A stretch of 32,050 bases of DNA, from positions 1-32,050 of the forward strand of contig JAQTSK010000016.1 in NCBI GenBank assembly GCA_028711345.1, given 5' to 3'. The DNA comes from Candidatus Peribacteraceae bacterium (lineage in GTDB: Bacteria; Patescibacteriota; Gracilibacteria; Peribacterales; Peribacteraceae). The position numbers and the translations under genes are program-made. The notes beneath the pieces were generated by a model, which saw nothing but the letters and a program-made list of their open reading frames with translations, ran no database searches and was not told where the DNA came from. This document shows positions 1 to 10,500 of the stretch, piece by piece (the stretch's first letter is position 1; the number at the start of each line of letters is the position of its first letter).

Positions 1-617
1 ACAAGGTGAGGGAAGCGGCGAGAAAACTGGTGATAGCGATTAGCGATAAGCGATTAGCGATAAGCAATAAACTCGTTGCAGTACACGGAAGGAAGGATTG
101 GTTTGAAGAAATGACTGGTGATCTCACTGTCAGGATTGATTTGCGTGACTGTCGGCTTGGTGAGAAAACCTTCTACCAGATACGTAGCGGAACGCCCGTG
201 AGAATCGAGATAGGACCCAAGGATCTTGCGGAGAATTCCTGCGTCATCAAAAGCCGCATCCGAACCCGTGAGCAAGCCATCAAGGCCCCTCTCGACAAAG
301 CTCCCGAAATCGTCCGGGAAATGCTCAAGGAAGATCAGATCACGCTGTTTAATAATGCGAAGAAGATGCAGCGGGAGAAAACCGTGGAGCCTGCGAACTA
401 CGACGAGCTCAAGAAGGCGATGGCAGACGGCAAGTGGGCGCTGATCCCATGGGACGGGACCAAGGAAACCGTCGAAAAATTCAAAGCGGATACCTCCGGC
501 GGCACCTACCGCTGCTTCGCGTTCGATGCAAAGGAAGATGCGGGAGGAATGAAGGATCCCATCTCCGGCAAGGTGAGTGCGTTCAAGAAGAGAATTTTCG
601 TGGCGAAGGCGTATTAA
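1..617 (+). CDS. proS: Prolyl-tRNA synthetase, C-terminal part (5' end outside window)
   Basis: Frame is open at the window start; ...GEKTFYQIRSGTPVRIEIGPKDLAENS...TYRCFAFDA...KKRIFVAKAY matches the anticodon-binding and C-terminal region of ProRS. Confidence 0.8.
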   Translation, partial: KVREAARKLVIAISDKRLAISNKLVAVHGRKDWFEEMTGDLTVRIDLRDCRLGEKTFYQIRSGTPVRIEIGPKDLAENSCVIKSRIRTREQAIKAPLDKAPEIVREMLKEDQITLFNNAKKMQREKTVEPANYDELKKAMADGKWALIPWDGTKETVEKFKADTSGGTYRCFAFDAKEDAGGMKDPISGKVSAFKKRIFVAKAY

Positions 618-731
618 ATTGTTCAATGGTTCAATTGTTAAATTGTTAGCATGCATCGATCAGATTTCTCGGATGGCCTCACCGGACAAATAAATCGCTT
701 GCGAACCATTTAGCCATTTAACAATTTAACC
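616..731. repeat. Inverted pair of 8-bp arrays upstream of queA
   Basis: AAATTGTT CAATGGTT CAATTGTT AAATTGTT (616-647), 56-bp core, AACCATTT AGCCATTT AACAATTT AACC (704-731). Confidence 0.85.
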
Positions 732-733
732 AC

Positions 734-1768
734 GTGTCGTCTTTTCATTCCATCCTCTCTTCCTTCGATTATCCGCTCCCTCCCGAGCTGATCGCCAAGG
801 AACCCGCTTCCCCGCGGGACAGCGCGCGGCTGCTTATCTGCAACCGGAAGAATCAGGCAGTCACGTTCGACCGATTCTCGAACATCATTGAATATCTGCC
901 GGAGAACGCAGTCCTCGTCTTCAACCGGACCAAAGTCATTCCGGCTAAGATGACACTCCGGAAGATCACGGGGGGTGCTGTTTCGGCACTGCTCTTGAGC
1001 GTTCAACCGGAAACCATCACCGTGCTGGCATCGGGAACCCTGAAGCCGGGAGACAAGCTGATCTGGCAAGGCGGACATTCGTTGACGGTCATCAATAGAA
1101 ACAATCAGGAAGCGCTTCTAAAGCCCTCATTCCCGATCACCGAACTCCGCGATCTACTCGACCAATTCGGTGAAACCCCTCTCCCTCCGTACCTCAAAGA
1201 TTCCCCTCTCCCGGAAGATCGCAGGCGCAGTGAATATCAAACGGTTTTTGCAACGGAGAATGGATCAGTAGCTGCACCGACCGCAGGCTTACACTTCACG
1301 GAAAGTTTGATCAATAATATTGAACAGTCAGGCAGGGGAGTCGCGTACGTCACGCTCCATGTGCACCTCGGTACATTTGCGCCGCTGACGGAGGAACAGT
1401 GGATCCAGAAAAAGCTCCATACCGAGCACTATTCCATCGATGAACAGACTGCATCGATGCTCAATCGGGCGAAAGCTGACGGCAGGCCGATCATCGCAGT
1501 CGGAACAACGACGGTTCGAACTTTGGAATCTGCATCAAATGCATCGACGCTGGTCCGGCTGAACGGATCCACCGGCCTGTTCCTCACAGAAGAATCATCA
1601 CTCCATTTCGTCGATCATCTGATCACAAACTTCCACGTGCCGAAATCCAGTCTGCTGATGCTTGTGTCCGCTTTCACGGGGCGGGAGAAATTATTCGAGC
1701 TCTACGATCGGGCGATCAAGGAGCGGATGCGGTTCTTCTCCTTCGGGGATGGGATGATGGTGATATAA
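734..1768 (+). CDS. queA: S-adenosylmethionine:tRNA ribosyltransferase-isomerase
   Basis: FDYPLPPELIAKEPASPRDSARLL, GSVAAPTAGLHFT, HLGTFAPL, TNFHVPKSSLLMLVSAF; GTG start. Confidence 0.96.
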   Translation: MSSFHSILSSFDYPLPPELIAKEPASPRDSARLLICNRKNQAVTFDRFSNIIEYLPENAVLVFNRTKVIPAKMTLRKITGGAVSALLLSVQPETITVLASGTLKPGDKLIWQGGHSLTVINRNNQEALLKPSFPITELRDLLDQFGETPLPPYLKDSPLPEDRRRSEYQTVFATENGSVAAPTAGLHFTESLINNIEQSGRGVAYVTLHVHLGTFAPLTEEQWIQKKLHTEHYSIDEQTASMLNRAKADGRPIIAVGTTTVRTLESASNASTLVRLNGSTGLFLTEESSLHFVDHLITNFHVPKSSLLMLVSAFTGREKLFELYDRAIKERMRFFSFGDGMMVI

Positions 1769-1772
1769 ATGC

Positions 1773-1848
1773 TTCCGCAGCCGGGACGCAGCGTCCCGGG
1801 ATCGGCGCCTTCCGCCGCCATCTGCGACGCGGCGTCGCAGCTGCGGAA
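1773..1848. repeat. Intergenic palindromic element that can fold as a cloverleaf-like four-way junction
   Basis: Outer stem TTCCGCAG/CTGCGGAA (1773-1780/1841-1848) encloses CCGGGACGC-A-GCGTCCCGG (1781-1799), a GGCG/CGCC hairpin (about 1804-1819) and CTGCGACGC-G-GCGTCGCAG (1822-1840). A related copy is at 24390-24446. Confidence 0.85.
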
Positions 1849-1892
1849 ATCATAGGAGATTGTTGAATTTCATATCAGTTAGGTTGGTTGCC

Positions 1893-1920
1893 TTGGTTTC
1901 CCCACATCACCCAGTACAAT
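1893..1920 (+). promoter_or_regulatory. Candidate sigma70-type promoter (TTGGTT-N16-TACAAT) 8 nt before ATG 1929
   Basis: Hexamers read directly; suggests ATG 1929 rather than TTG 1860 as the start. Confidence 0.5.
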
Positions 1921-1928
1921 TCCCGACA

Positions 1929-4037
1929 ATGACGTCTGTGTCCGCCCTCAATTTCTGCCTCTTGTCAGGTTTCCTGCTCCTTGGAAGCGTCATGCTCGCA
2001 GTCCGCTTGCTACCGGAGGCACGGGCTTCCTTCCTCGGTCTCCTGACATACGGCGGCTTCACGTTCCTCTGTCTCATCATCGGCATACAGACGATCCTGG
2101 GATGGATGGGAATCCTGACCGGAACGTGGGTGACCGTGACGGGATACGGACTCGGCGCCGTGATGATCGCACTGTCCGCCCGATCATTCAAAGCCCACTG
2201 TCCGCTGCCAAAGAAACCGCACCCTGCACTGCTTCTCTTGATCCCTCTGGGAATCCTTCTCTTGATCGAGCTCTATAACGGACTCATCTTCCCCGTCTGG
2301 GAGTACGACAGCATTTCGTACCATCTTCCCATGGTCAGGCAGTGGTTCCTGAGCGGAAGCCTGCGTCAGGCGTACTTTTCGGTTTTCGCCGGACCCGTCG
2401 GCTACTACCCAAGTACGGGAGAACTCCTGACACTCTGGCCGATGCTGCTGACCAAGTCCGATGCATTCGCGAACATCCAGAATATTCTGCTCCTGCCGCT
2501 CGGTGCTGCGGCTCTGCTGCAATGGACGAGACGGAACGGCATTCCGGATCGCACGGGAATCCTCTGCCCCCTCCTGTGCCTCACTTCCCCCATCGTTCTG
2601 AAGGAACTCGGCGCACCGCATGTAGATTTTTTCTTCATGCTCACGTTCATTTTCGCGCTCCTGTTCCTGACCGATTTCGTGCGGAATGGCACTGTCCGCT
2701 CGTGGCTCCTGACTTGTCTGGCACTCGGCCTGTTCCTCGGAACAAAATATCTCGCCGTTCCCGTTGGAATCCCGCTGCTCGCAATCACGATTGTGCAGGT
2801 TGTTCGCCGCTTGAAATACTGGAAAGGAATCCGTCTCGGAGCGATCACCGGAGGCGTCGTTGCATTCATGCTCATGGGCGGACACTGGTACCTCCGGAAT
2901 ATGCTGCTAACAGGTAATCCCCTTTTTCCGGCATCTCTCAGCATCGGATCGTTCACGATACTCCATGGCTACGGATCGATGTCGGACACGATGTTCTCGG
3001 TGTCCCTCCTCTCCAAGCTTCCGTCCATGAGCCTTGGCGTCATTCCTCCCCTGACAACATTATTCGTGTGGAGGATGGGATATCAGATTCTGCTGATGCT
3101 GCTGGCGACATTCCTGATCATTCCAATGCTCTGCCGCGAATGCCTTCAACCGGGAAGACGAATGCTATTTCGATATGACACATGGATACTTGCTATCCTT
3201 CCCGTTTTGATCGTTCTCTATCTGGCGGCGCCGAATACGTACCTGCACTTCGATGCGAACATCCGGTACGCCATCCTCCTGCTGCCGGTCGGAGGGTATC
3301 TGACTGCAGAGCTTGCAAACCGTTCACGTCCCTTGGCTGCAATTCTGACAATCGGCAGCATCCTCATCATCAGCATAACTCTCGTCAAAACTCTACGTGC
3401 TCCGGATCTGCCGCATGAAACAGGAACGCTCAGACTCATTCAGGAATCTTTGCCGGTCTTCCTGCCCTTCGCTCTGCGATTCATCACTCTTGCAATCGTA
3501 TGCGGATTGCTGACGTGGACTCGCTGGAAACGACAATGGAGGATCGGCCTGCTCATTACGATGATCGCACTCCTTCCATCGACGTTGCTCCTGCCGACCG
3601 GGGCGATGTCTGCGATGCGTCAGGAACAGACATTTCCTTCGCTTCATGAGAAATACTCCTTCCTCTCACCACTGCTCCGCGGATTCGAATGGATTGCACG
3701 GGAAACTAAGACCGATGATCGGATCGCCTACGCCGGTTTCCACTTCCGCTACCCGCTCATGCATCCCCTCGATCGGACGGTCGAGTACGTTCCCGTGAAT
3801 GATTGCCTACACTGCAACTACGTCGATTTCCGCGATGAACCCGAGGGGATCTATGCCCGCGCATCGAAGGAGCAATGGATCAGGAATCTTCGTACAGCTG
3901 AAATCTCCTATCTCATCTTGCACAATGAATCGGGATTCCTAAGCTACGAACCGGGTTGGGCAGAATCAATGCCTGAGGTATTTGAGCCTGTTTTCAGAGA
4001 AGAAGGAGTGGAAGTATTCAAAGTGATAATGAAGTGA
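1929..4037 (+). CDS. Multi-spanning membrane protein, glycosyltransferase (PMT/RgtA-like) type
   Basis: About 700 aa with many hydrophobic segments; early loop motif VWEYDSISYHLPMVRQWF...GYYPSTGELLTLW resembles the GT-C/PMT-like superfamily. Confidence 0.6.
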   Translation: MTSVSALNFCLLSGFLLLGSVMLAVRLLPEARASFLGLLTYGGFTFLCLIIGIQTILGWMGILTGTWVTVTGYGLGAVMIALSARSFKAHCPLPKKPHPALLLLIPLGILLLIELYNGLIFPVWEYDSISYHLPMVRQWFLSGSLRQAYFSVFAGPVGYYPSTGELLTLWPMLLTKSDAFANIQNILLLPLGAAALLQWTRRNGIPDRTGILCPLLCLTSPIVLKELGAPHVDFFFMLTFIFALLFLTDFVRNGTVRSWLLTCLALGLFLGTKYLAVPVGIPLLAITIVQVVRRLKYWKGIRLGAITGGVVAFMLMGGHWYLRNMLLTGNPLFPASLSIGSFTILHGYGSMSDTMFSVSLLSKLPSMSLGVIPPLTTLFVWRMGYQILLMLLATFLIIPMLCRECLQPGRRMLFRYDTWILAILPVLIVLYLAAPNTYLHFDANIRYAILLLPVGGYLTAELANRSRPLAAILTIGSILIISITLVKTLRAPDLPHETGTLRLIQESLPVFLPFALRFITLAIVCGLLTWTRWKRQWRIGLLITMIALLPSTLLLPTGAMSAMRQEQTFPSLHEKYSFLSPLLRGFEWIARETKTDDRIAYAGFHFRYPLMHPLDRTVEYVPVNDCLHCNYVDFRDEPEGIYARASKEQWIRNLRTAEISYLILHNESGFLSYEPGWAESMPEVFEPVFREEGVEVFKVIMK

Positions 4038-4095
4038 AGAAACCGAGGAGTCCGAAGAGTCCGAGGAAACCGACGAAGTACGCTATACTTCATAC

Positions 4096-4452
4096 ATGCA
4101 CGAAAGACCATACGAGAAACTCATTGTCTGGCAGGAGTCGTACAAATTGTGTCTTTCAGTCTACAGGTTGACGATTAAATTTCCTCCACATGAGCGATTC
4201 GGACTTGTGAGCCAAATGAGAAGATCCTCCTACAGTGTTCCAATCAATATCGCCGAAGGAAACTCGAAGAAGTCAACGAAGGAGAAGGAACGATTTTTTG
4301 AAATAGCACATGCATCTTTGGAAGAATTGCACTGTGAATCTCATCTCTCGAAAGATCTTGATTATATTTTTGTCCAAGAATACGAAGCATTGGATGACCA
4401 CATTCAGCGTATCAGTTTTCTTTTAACCAAACTTCGGAGTTCGCTTGGCTGA
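4096..4452 (+). CDS. Four helix bundle protein (S23/IVP-like)
   Basis: YEKLIVWQESYKLCLSVYRLTIKFPPHERFGLVSQMRRSSYSVPINIAEGNSKKSTKEKERFFEIAHASLEEL is typical of this family. Confidence 0.88.
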   Translation: MHERPYEKLIVWQESYKLCLSVYRLTIKFPPHERFGLVSQMRRSSYSVPINIAEGNSKKSTKEKERFFEIAHASLEELHCESHLSKDLDYIFVQEYEALDDHIQRISFLLTKLRSSLG

Positions 4453-4506
4453 TGTTCATCGGACTCTTCGGACTCCTCGGTTTCTTCGGTTTCCTCCCTC
4501 ACTATC

Positions 4507-5601
4507 ATGTCACTCAAGATCGGAATTGTGGGCTTACCGAATGTCGGCAAATCGACGTTGTTCAATGCGCTGACAAGAAGCCACGGCGCACAGGCGGCGA
4601 ACTACCCGTTCTGCACTATCGAACCCAACGTCGGTGTGGTGGAGGTGCCGGATGAACGGCTGAAGAAACTTGCCGAAATCGTGAAGCCTGAAAAAATCGT
4701 TCCGGCCATCGTGGAGTTCGTGGATATCGCGGGATTGGTCAAAGGCGCATCCAAAGGTGAAGGACTCGGCAATGCATTCTTGAGCCACATCCGCGAAGTG
4801 GACGCCATCTGCCACGTCGTGCGCGTCTTCGAAGGATCCGAGGTCATTCACGTGGAAGCAACCATCGATCCCAAGCGCGACAGAGAGACCATCGAAGCCG
4901 AGCTCTGCATCGCGGACTTGGATAGGGTCGCAAAGAAGATCGACAAAGTGCAGGGAGGAGCGAAGACCGGCAACAAGGAATTGATGAAGGAGCTCGTCGT
5001 GCTCGAGAAGATCAATGCAGCCCTCAGAGCAGGAAAACTGGCATCCACAGTCGAGCTCGGAAAAGAGGAAATCCCATACCTCAAAGCCATGCAGCTGCTT
5101 ACGGCCAAGCGGATGATCTACGGGCTGAACACGGATGAGCAATCACTCGGAAAGGTGTCACTGCATGATGCGAAAATCAAAGCGGGCCTGACGGACAGCG
5201 ATACGGCGATCATCGTCTCGGCGAAGATCGAAGAAGAATTGATCGAACTCACGCCGGAGGAGGGCAAGAGCATGCTCAAAGAACTCGGCGTGGAATCATC
5301 GGGCTTGGACCAGCTGATCCGTGCCGCGTACGACGCACTGGGACTCCAGACGTACTTCACCGCCGGCGTGAAAGAAGTACGGGCATGGACAGTGAAGAAA
5401 GGCGCTACGGCACCGGAAGCCGCCGGCGTGATCCACACGGACTTCGAGAAAGGCTTCATCCGCGCGGAGACCATTGCCTACGCGGATTACGTCGCAAGCG
5501 GCGGAGAACATCAGGCAAAGGAAGCGGGGAAGATGCGGATCGAGGGGAAAGACTACATTGTGAAGGACGGGGATGTGATGCATTTTCGATTTAATGTATA
5601 A
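4507..5601 (+). CDS. ychF: Redox-regulated ATPase YchF (Obg-family GTPase)
   Basis: [75 protein letters not shown]-terminal [17 protein letters not shown]. Confidence 0.97.
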   Translation: MSLKIGIVGLPNVGKSTLFNALTRSHGAQAANYPFCTIEPNVGVVEVPDERLKKLAEIVKPEKIVPAIVEFVDIAGLVKGASKGEGLGNAFLSHIREVDAICHVVRVFEGSEVIHVEATIDPKRDRETIEAELCIADLDRVAKKIDKVQGGAKTGNKELMKELVVLEKINAALRAGKLASTVELGKEEIPYLKAMQLLTAKRMIYGLNTDEQSLGKVSLHDAKIKAGLTDSDTAIIVSAKIEEELIELTPEEGKSMLKELGVESSGLDQLIRAAYDALGLQTYFTAGVKEVRAWTVKKGATAPEAAGVIHTDFEKGFIRAETIAYADYVASGGEHQAKEAGKMRIEGKDYIVKDGDVMHFRFNV

Positions 5602-5602
5602 C

Positions 5603-5631
5603 TTGCCAAGAAGTATATTCCAGAGTATTAA
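5603..5631 (+). promoter_or_regulatory. Candidate promoter TTGCCA-N17-TATTAA 9 nt before ATG 5641
   Basis: Hexamers and spacing read directly. Confidence 0.5.
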
Positions 5632-5640
5632 GTTATTCCT

Positions 5641-6204
5641 ATGCCCGTCACCAATGAAAATTCCAATCAATTGATAAGATTCCGTATGCAAGAGGCAAAA
5701 GCAGTCAGCACACAGCGACAGCCCGATTTTGACGATATTCCCGAACGGCTCGCATGTGTCTGCGCCATCGTTTCCGGTTGTGAGCAACGTTTGGGTGCAC
5801 TGCTTCCGTCATTGGTCATCGCAACTGACAACAGAACAAGAGGTTTGCTCATCGAAGAGAGATGGAATGACCCCTCTCAGACAATCGGACAAATCGAACG
5901 GCACTTCCGAAGTCCCTCAAGACCGCCGAGAAAGGAAGGAAAAGTATTGATTGTTGATCAGGTGCTTAATATGCAACTGACCCCAAACCAATTTGTTCTC
6001 CCGCTGGTAAAAGAATGCCCGGATCTGATCACCCTTGAATTAGCTGAGCACTCATGGTCAACACACCAAGTGTCAAAGCCCCTCGATACAGTGAATGATC
6101 CACTCCCCCCAAATCACTGGGCAAAAAGGTACAGGCTCGTAGCATACTTTGATCAGTTGCTCGGAGAAATGCAAAGTTTGCTCGGAGAGAGGGCTGCACG
6201 ATAA
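5641..6204 (+). CDS. Hypothetical protein (187 aa)
   Basis: ORF with ATG start and a promoter-like sequence directly upstream; family not recognised. Confidence 0.6.
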   Translation: MPVTNENSNQLIRFRMQEAKAVSTQRQPDFDDIPERLACVCAIVSGCEQRLGALLPSLVIATDNRTRGLLIEERWNDPSQTIGQIERHFRSPSRPPRKEGKVLIVDQVLNMQLTPNQFVLPLVKECPDLITLELAEHSWSTHQVSKPLDTVNDPLPPNHWAKRYRLVAYFDQLLGEMQSLLGERAAR

Positions 6205-6699
6205 TCACGCTGCGATTCCTCCCCCCACCTTGAGCGACGCCATCACCTGCTGCTGCAGCGCCGCTTTCAGCGGATACACCTCCGCAACATTCCCCATCGG
6301 GGCATCGGATGAGCCATGCTTTTCCTTCGGCTTCGTCGTGGGCTTCACCGCCAACTTCGGCTCCTTGCCGCTCACATCGACCGCCACCTCGAACTGGCCT
6401 TTCTTCAGCGCCTCCTTCGCACTTGCAGACATCCCTTCCAACGCCGCATCCATTCCCTGCGTATCGATGAAGGTCGCTACCACATCTTTGGCTTGTTCCT
6501 GTACGGATGGCTCCGTCTCCAGATGAAGTTTGACCTCGGCAAACTCGGCGTTCCGCTTCATCTCGTCCTTGGCGTATTCAGGACCGCGCTCACGAACCTT
6601 CTCCCTCAGCCATGCATACTCGGCCGGCGAACGGAGCTTCAAGCGTTCCCACTTGCTGCGCTCACGACTGGGAAGACTATCCAAAAATGAATCTGACAT
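6205..6699 (-). CDS. Hypothetical protein (164 aa), charged and helical
   Basis: ORF abuts the preceding gene tail-to-tail; TATACT lies 6 nt before the ATG. Confidence 0.6.
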   Translation of the reverse strand: MSDSFLDSLPSRERSKWERLKLRSPAEYAWLREKVRERGPEYAKDEMKRNAEFAEVKLHLETEPSVQEQAKDVVATFIDTQGMDAALEGMSASAKEALKKGQFEVAVDVSGKEPKLAVKPTTKPKEKHGSSDAPMGNVAEVYPLKAALQQQVMASLKVGGGIAA

Positions 6700-6861
6700 G
6701 AGCGCAGTATAATGGATTGCTTGCCCGCGGGGAGAATCCTACGCTGTATCAGCTGCAATCAGACGTCCGGCACTCCACACTTCGGTTTAGGAACGACACT
6801 TTGGAGTATTACGAGTGAACAAGTTAAGTATTTTGGCTTACAAAAGAGCATTTATTTGTCA

Positions 6862-6891
6862 TTGACAAGTTTAGTAGTAATATTATAGTAT
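6862..6891 (+). promoter_or_regulatory. Candidate promoter TTGACA-N18-TAGTAT
   Basis: Perfect -35 hexamer in an AT-rich intergenic region upstream of the ORF at 6921. Confidence 0.55.
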
Positions 6892-6920
6892 CGCACTGTA
6901 ATTTATCCTCCCCCATTCAT

Positions 6921-7364
6921 ATGGCTGCACCTGAAGCTTCAACTCTCAACAAACACACAGAAACAGCGCTTGAATCTATCGACAGAATGAAAGAGACCGT
7001 AATGAGAAGGTATGCAGAAGAAACTCAAGAGAGTCCGTTGAATGTAGAGAGGAACGAAGAACACCTCCGATCCCTTCTTGCCGTGTTCGGAAACATGCTA
7101 TTGGCCATTGGTACTGATCTGGATGAGGATGGGGCGTTTAAGTTGGGAAGTATCCTCGCTGATGAAGTGATTGCGGCAATACGGAAATTGAATTCTGAGG
7201 ATGCAGATCTTGTAAGTCGTAATTTAGGACCGGAGATGGCTGCACGTATGAGAAGGGGTAGGTCAAGGAAGCTACCCGTACAAGAGAGCATTTCTGCCCT
7301 TGTTGCATCTCGAGTGGAGAGTAGCCGAGAACTTCTAGGCGAGGGGCAAGCGACGGTTGCGTAG
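6921..7364 (+). CDS. Hypothetical protein (147 aa)
   Basis: ORF between a promoter-like sequence and an intrinsic terminator. Confidence 0.65.
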   Translation: MAAPEASTLNKHTETALESIDRMKETVMRRYAEETQESPLNVERNEEHLRSLLAVFGNMLLAIGTDLDEDGAFKLGSILADEVIAAIRKLNSEDADLVSRNLGPEMAARMRRGRSRKLPVQESISALVASRVESSRELLGEGQATVA

Positions 7365-7386
7365 ATTCAATTACCGAAAAGCAAGG

Positions 7387-7407
7387 GCCGCTCGAAGCGG
7401 CTTTTTT
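7387..7407 (+). terminator. Intrinsic terminator
   Basis: GCCGCT-CGA-AGCGGC followed by TTTTTT. Confidence 0.85.
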
Positions 7408-7532
7408 GAACTTCAATATCACCAAGAAAATTTGGACGCGATTGCATGCTCTACCTCCCGCTCAAAGCCACATTCGTCTGTTCGTCGGTTTCTTTGGACT
7501 CCTCAGTTTCTTCGTTTTCCTCCTTTCGAGCA

Positions 7533-10500
7533 TCAACTGCATCCCGACGTCCCCCCACAATCCAGACACACCTCGCAGCTGCCGTTCCTCTTCACCTTGA
7601 AGCTGCCGCAGGCTAAGCACATCGATCCGGTATAACCCTGCTGCCTCGCAATCTCGACTTTGCTGGGCGCGGCATCGGTCTGTTCTGAAGCAATGGATGA
7701 TTCGATCTTCGTCTCCTCTGCAACGGCGGAACGAAGAGTAGTCGGCGCCGGATCGCCTTCGTCTAAGATAGGCAGACGCATCGCGAAGGCTTCTTTGCTC
7801 TTCGTTCCATCCAGATACGCTTTCTCGACTAATTCCCTGTTGTGGAACCGCATCGCCTGCTCTTTGGCAAGGAACTTGAGCGCCAGCCAGCGGCCGAGGT
7901 AGTCCATCAAGCTCTTCACCATCGGGATCTCGCGGTTCATGGTCATGCCCATCGGCTCGAATCGCACGTGCACCAGCTTGCCGCAGAGCACGTCCAGCGG
8001 GACGCCGTACTGCAGGTTCATGGAGAGCGACAGCGCCAGCGTATCCATGACGCCGGAAAGCGTGGAACCTTCCTTGTTCATCTTGATGAATATCTCACCG
8101 GGGCGGCCGTCCTCGTACATGCCGACGTGGAGGTAGCCCTCATGACCGGCGACCGAGAACTTGTGGGTGATGGAGAGCCGCTCATCAGGCAGCTTGCGGC
8201 GGCGCGGGACTTCTTTGATGACGATCTTCTCGACAACAGTTGCCTTCTCTTCTTCCTTGTCTTTTTTCTTATCAGACTTGGCGCCCAGCGGCTGGCTCAT
8301 CTTGCAGCCGTCGCGGTAGAGCGCGTTGGCCTTCACGCCGAGCTTCCATGACAGATAGTAGGCCTGCTTGAAATCCTCCACCGTCGCTTCGTTCGGCAGG
8401 TTGATCGTCTTGGAAATGGCACCCGTAATGAATGACTGTGCGGCGGCCATCATGCGGATGTGGCCTTCCGCGGAGATGTACCGCTTGCCGATCTTGCCGC
8501 ACTTGCTGGCACAGTCGAAGACAGGGAGATGTTCGGCCTTAAGATGCGGAGCTCCTTCGACCGTCATCCGGCCGCAAATGGTGACATTCGCCTCCTCGAT
8601 CTGCGCCTCGATGAAGCCGAGTGCCTTGAGCAGATTGAATGATTGATCGTTCAGTTGCTCATCCGTGAACTTGAGCCGCTTCATCGTCTCATCTCCGAGA
8701 ACCCAGCGGTTGAACGCGAAGCCGAGTTCGAAGACGGTGGGCAGCGACTTCTCGATCTTCGCGATGTCTTGATCGAGAAACCCCTTCTCCTTGAGCGACG
8801 CGCGGTTGATGTGCGGTGCGCCCTCCAGACTCAACGTTCCGATGGCATACCGCATGATGTCGGCGATCTGATCGGACGTGTACTGAAGCTCGACGAGTGC
8901 CGGCCGCAGCGACTGGTTCGCGATCTTCATGTACCCGCCTCCCGCCAGCTTCTTGAACTTCACGAGCGCGAAGTCCGGCTCGATGCCCGTCGTGTCGCAG
9001 TCCATCAGCAAGCCGATGGTTCCGGTCGGCGCGACGACTGTGACCTGCGCATTGCGATAGCCGTGCAGCATCCCCTCCGCGAGTGCGCGGTCCCACGTCT
9101 CCTTGGCTGCCGCGAGCAACTCCTGAGGGCACAGACGCTGATCGATGCCGACCGGCGTCACGCCCAGACCCTCGTACTCGTTTGCCGGTGCGTTGTAGGC
9201 GGCACGGCGGTGATTCCGGATCACGCGGAGCATGTGCTCGCGGTTGCGGTCGAATCCTTCGAAGGGACCGAGGACGCCGGACATCTCTGCGGACGTCGCA
9301 TACGCCTCACCGGTCAGAATGGCGGAGAGTGCGGCGCAGATGGACTGGCCGAGTTCGCTGTCGTAGGCGATACCCATCTGCATCAGCATCGCGCCGAGGT
9401 TGGCGTAGCCGAGTCCGAGCGTGCGGAAGCGGTAACTCAGATCGGCGATCTCGCGGCTGGGGAACTGCGCCATGAGCACGGAGATCTCCAGCACCATCGT
9501 CCAGATGCGCGCGGCATGCCGGTACTCTTCAACCATGAACGCCTTCTTGCCGGTCGCGGGATCGTTCCTGATGAACGTCAGAAGATTGAGGGACGCAAGG
9601 TTGCAGGCGGTGTTATCCAGAAACATGTACTCACTGCAGGGATTGCTCGCATTGATGCGGCCGTCCTCGGGACAGGTGTGCCAATCATTGATCGTGGAAT
9701 CGTACTGCACACCGGGATCGGCGCAGGCCCATGCGGCGTAGGCCACCTGATCCCAGAGGGCGCGCGCCTTGATGGTTTTGCAGGGTCGTGCCTCGCGTCC
9801 TTCCTTGGCCGCTTTGCGGCGCTCGGTGCGCCAGATCAGGTTCCAGTCGGCATCCTGCTCGATCGCCTTGAAGAAGGCGTGGGGGATGCGGACGGAGTTA
9901 TTGGAGTTCTGACCCGAAACCGTAGCATAGGCTTCGCCGTTAAAATCGGTGTCGTAGCCGGAGGCGGCGAGAGCGGCGACTTTCTTCTCCTCGTTCACTT
10001 TCCAATTCACAAACTCCTCGATGTCCGGATGATCCAGATCCAGACAAACCATCTTGGCAGCCCTGCGTGTGGTTCCGCCCGATTTAATCGCACCCGCGGC
10101 TCTGTCGCCGATCTTCAGGAAGCTCATGAGACCGGAACTCTTGCCGCCCTGCGACAAGGGCTCCCCTTCTCCGCGGAGATTGCTGAAGTTCGTGCCGGTA
10201 CCGGATCCATATTTGAACAATCGCGCTTCGCGGACCCACAGATCCATGATGCCGCCCTCATTCACCATGTCATCGGCGACGCTCTGGATGAAGCAGGCGT
10301 GCGGCTGGGGATGCGTGTAAGCGTCTTCGCTCTTCCTGATCTCTCCCGTGACCGGATCCGCATAGTAGTGCCCCTGCGCCGGACCGGTGATGTCGTACGC
10401 GGAGTGAATACCCGTGTTGAACCACTGCGGACTGTTCGGGGCGGCCATCTGACGGACCAGCATGTACTTGAGCTCATCCTCGAACGCTTGGGCGTCATGC

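Noticed and set aside
54-656. 200-aa minus-strand ORF
   Set aside because: Antisense to the clear ProRS C-terminus.
1860-1928. TTG 1860 as start of the membrane protein
   Set aside because: A promoter-like TTGGTT-N16-TACAAT lies downstream of this TTG and points to ATG 1929.
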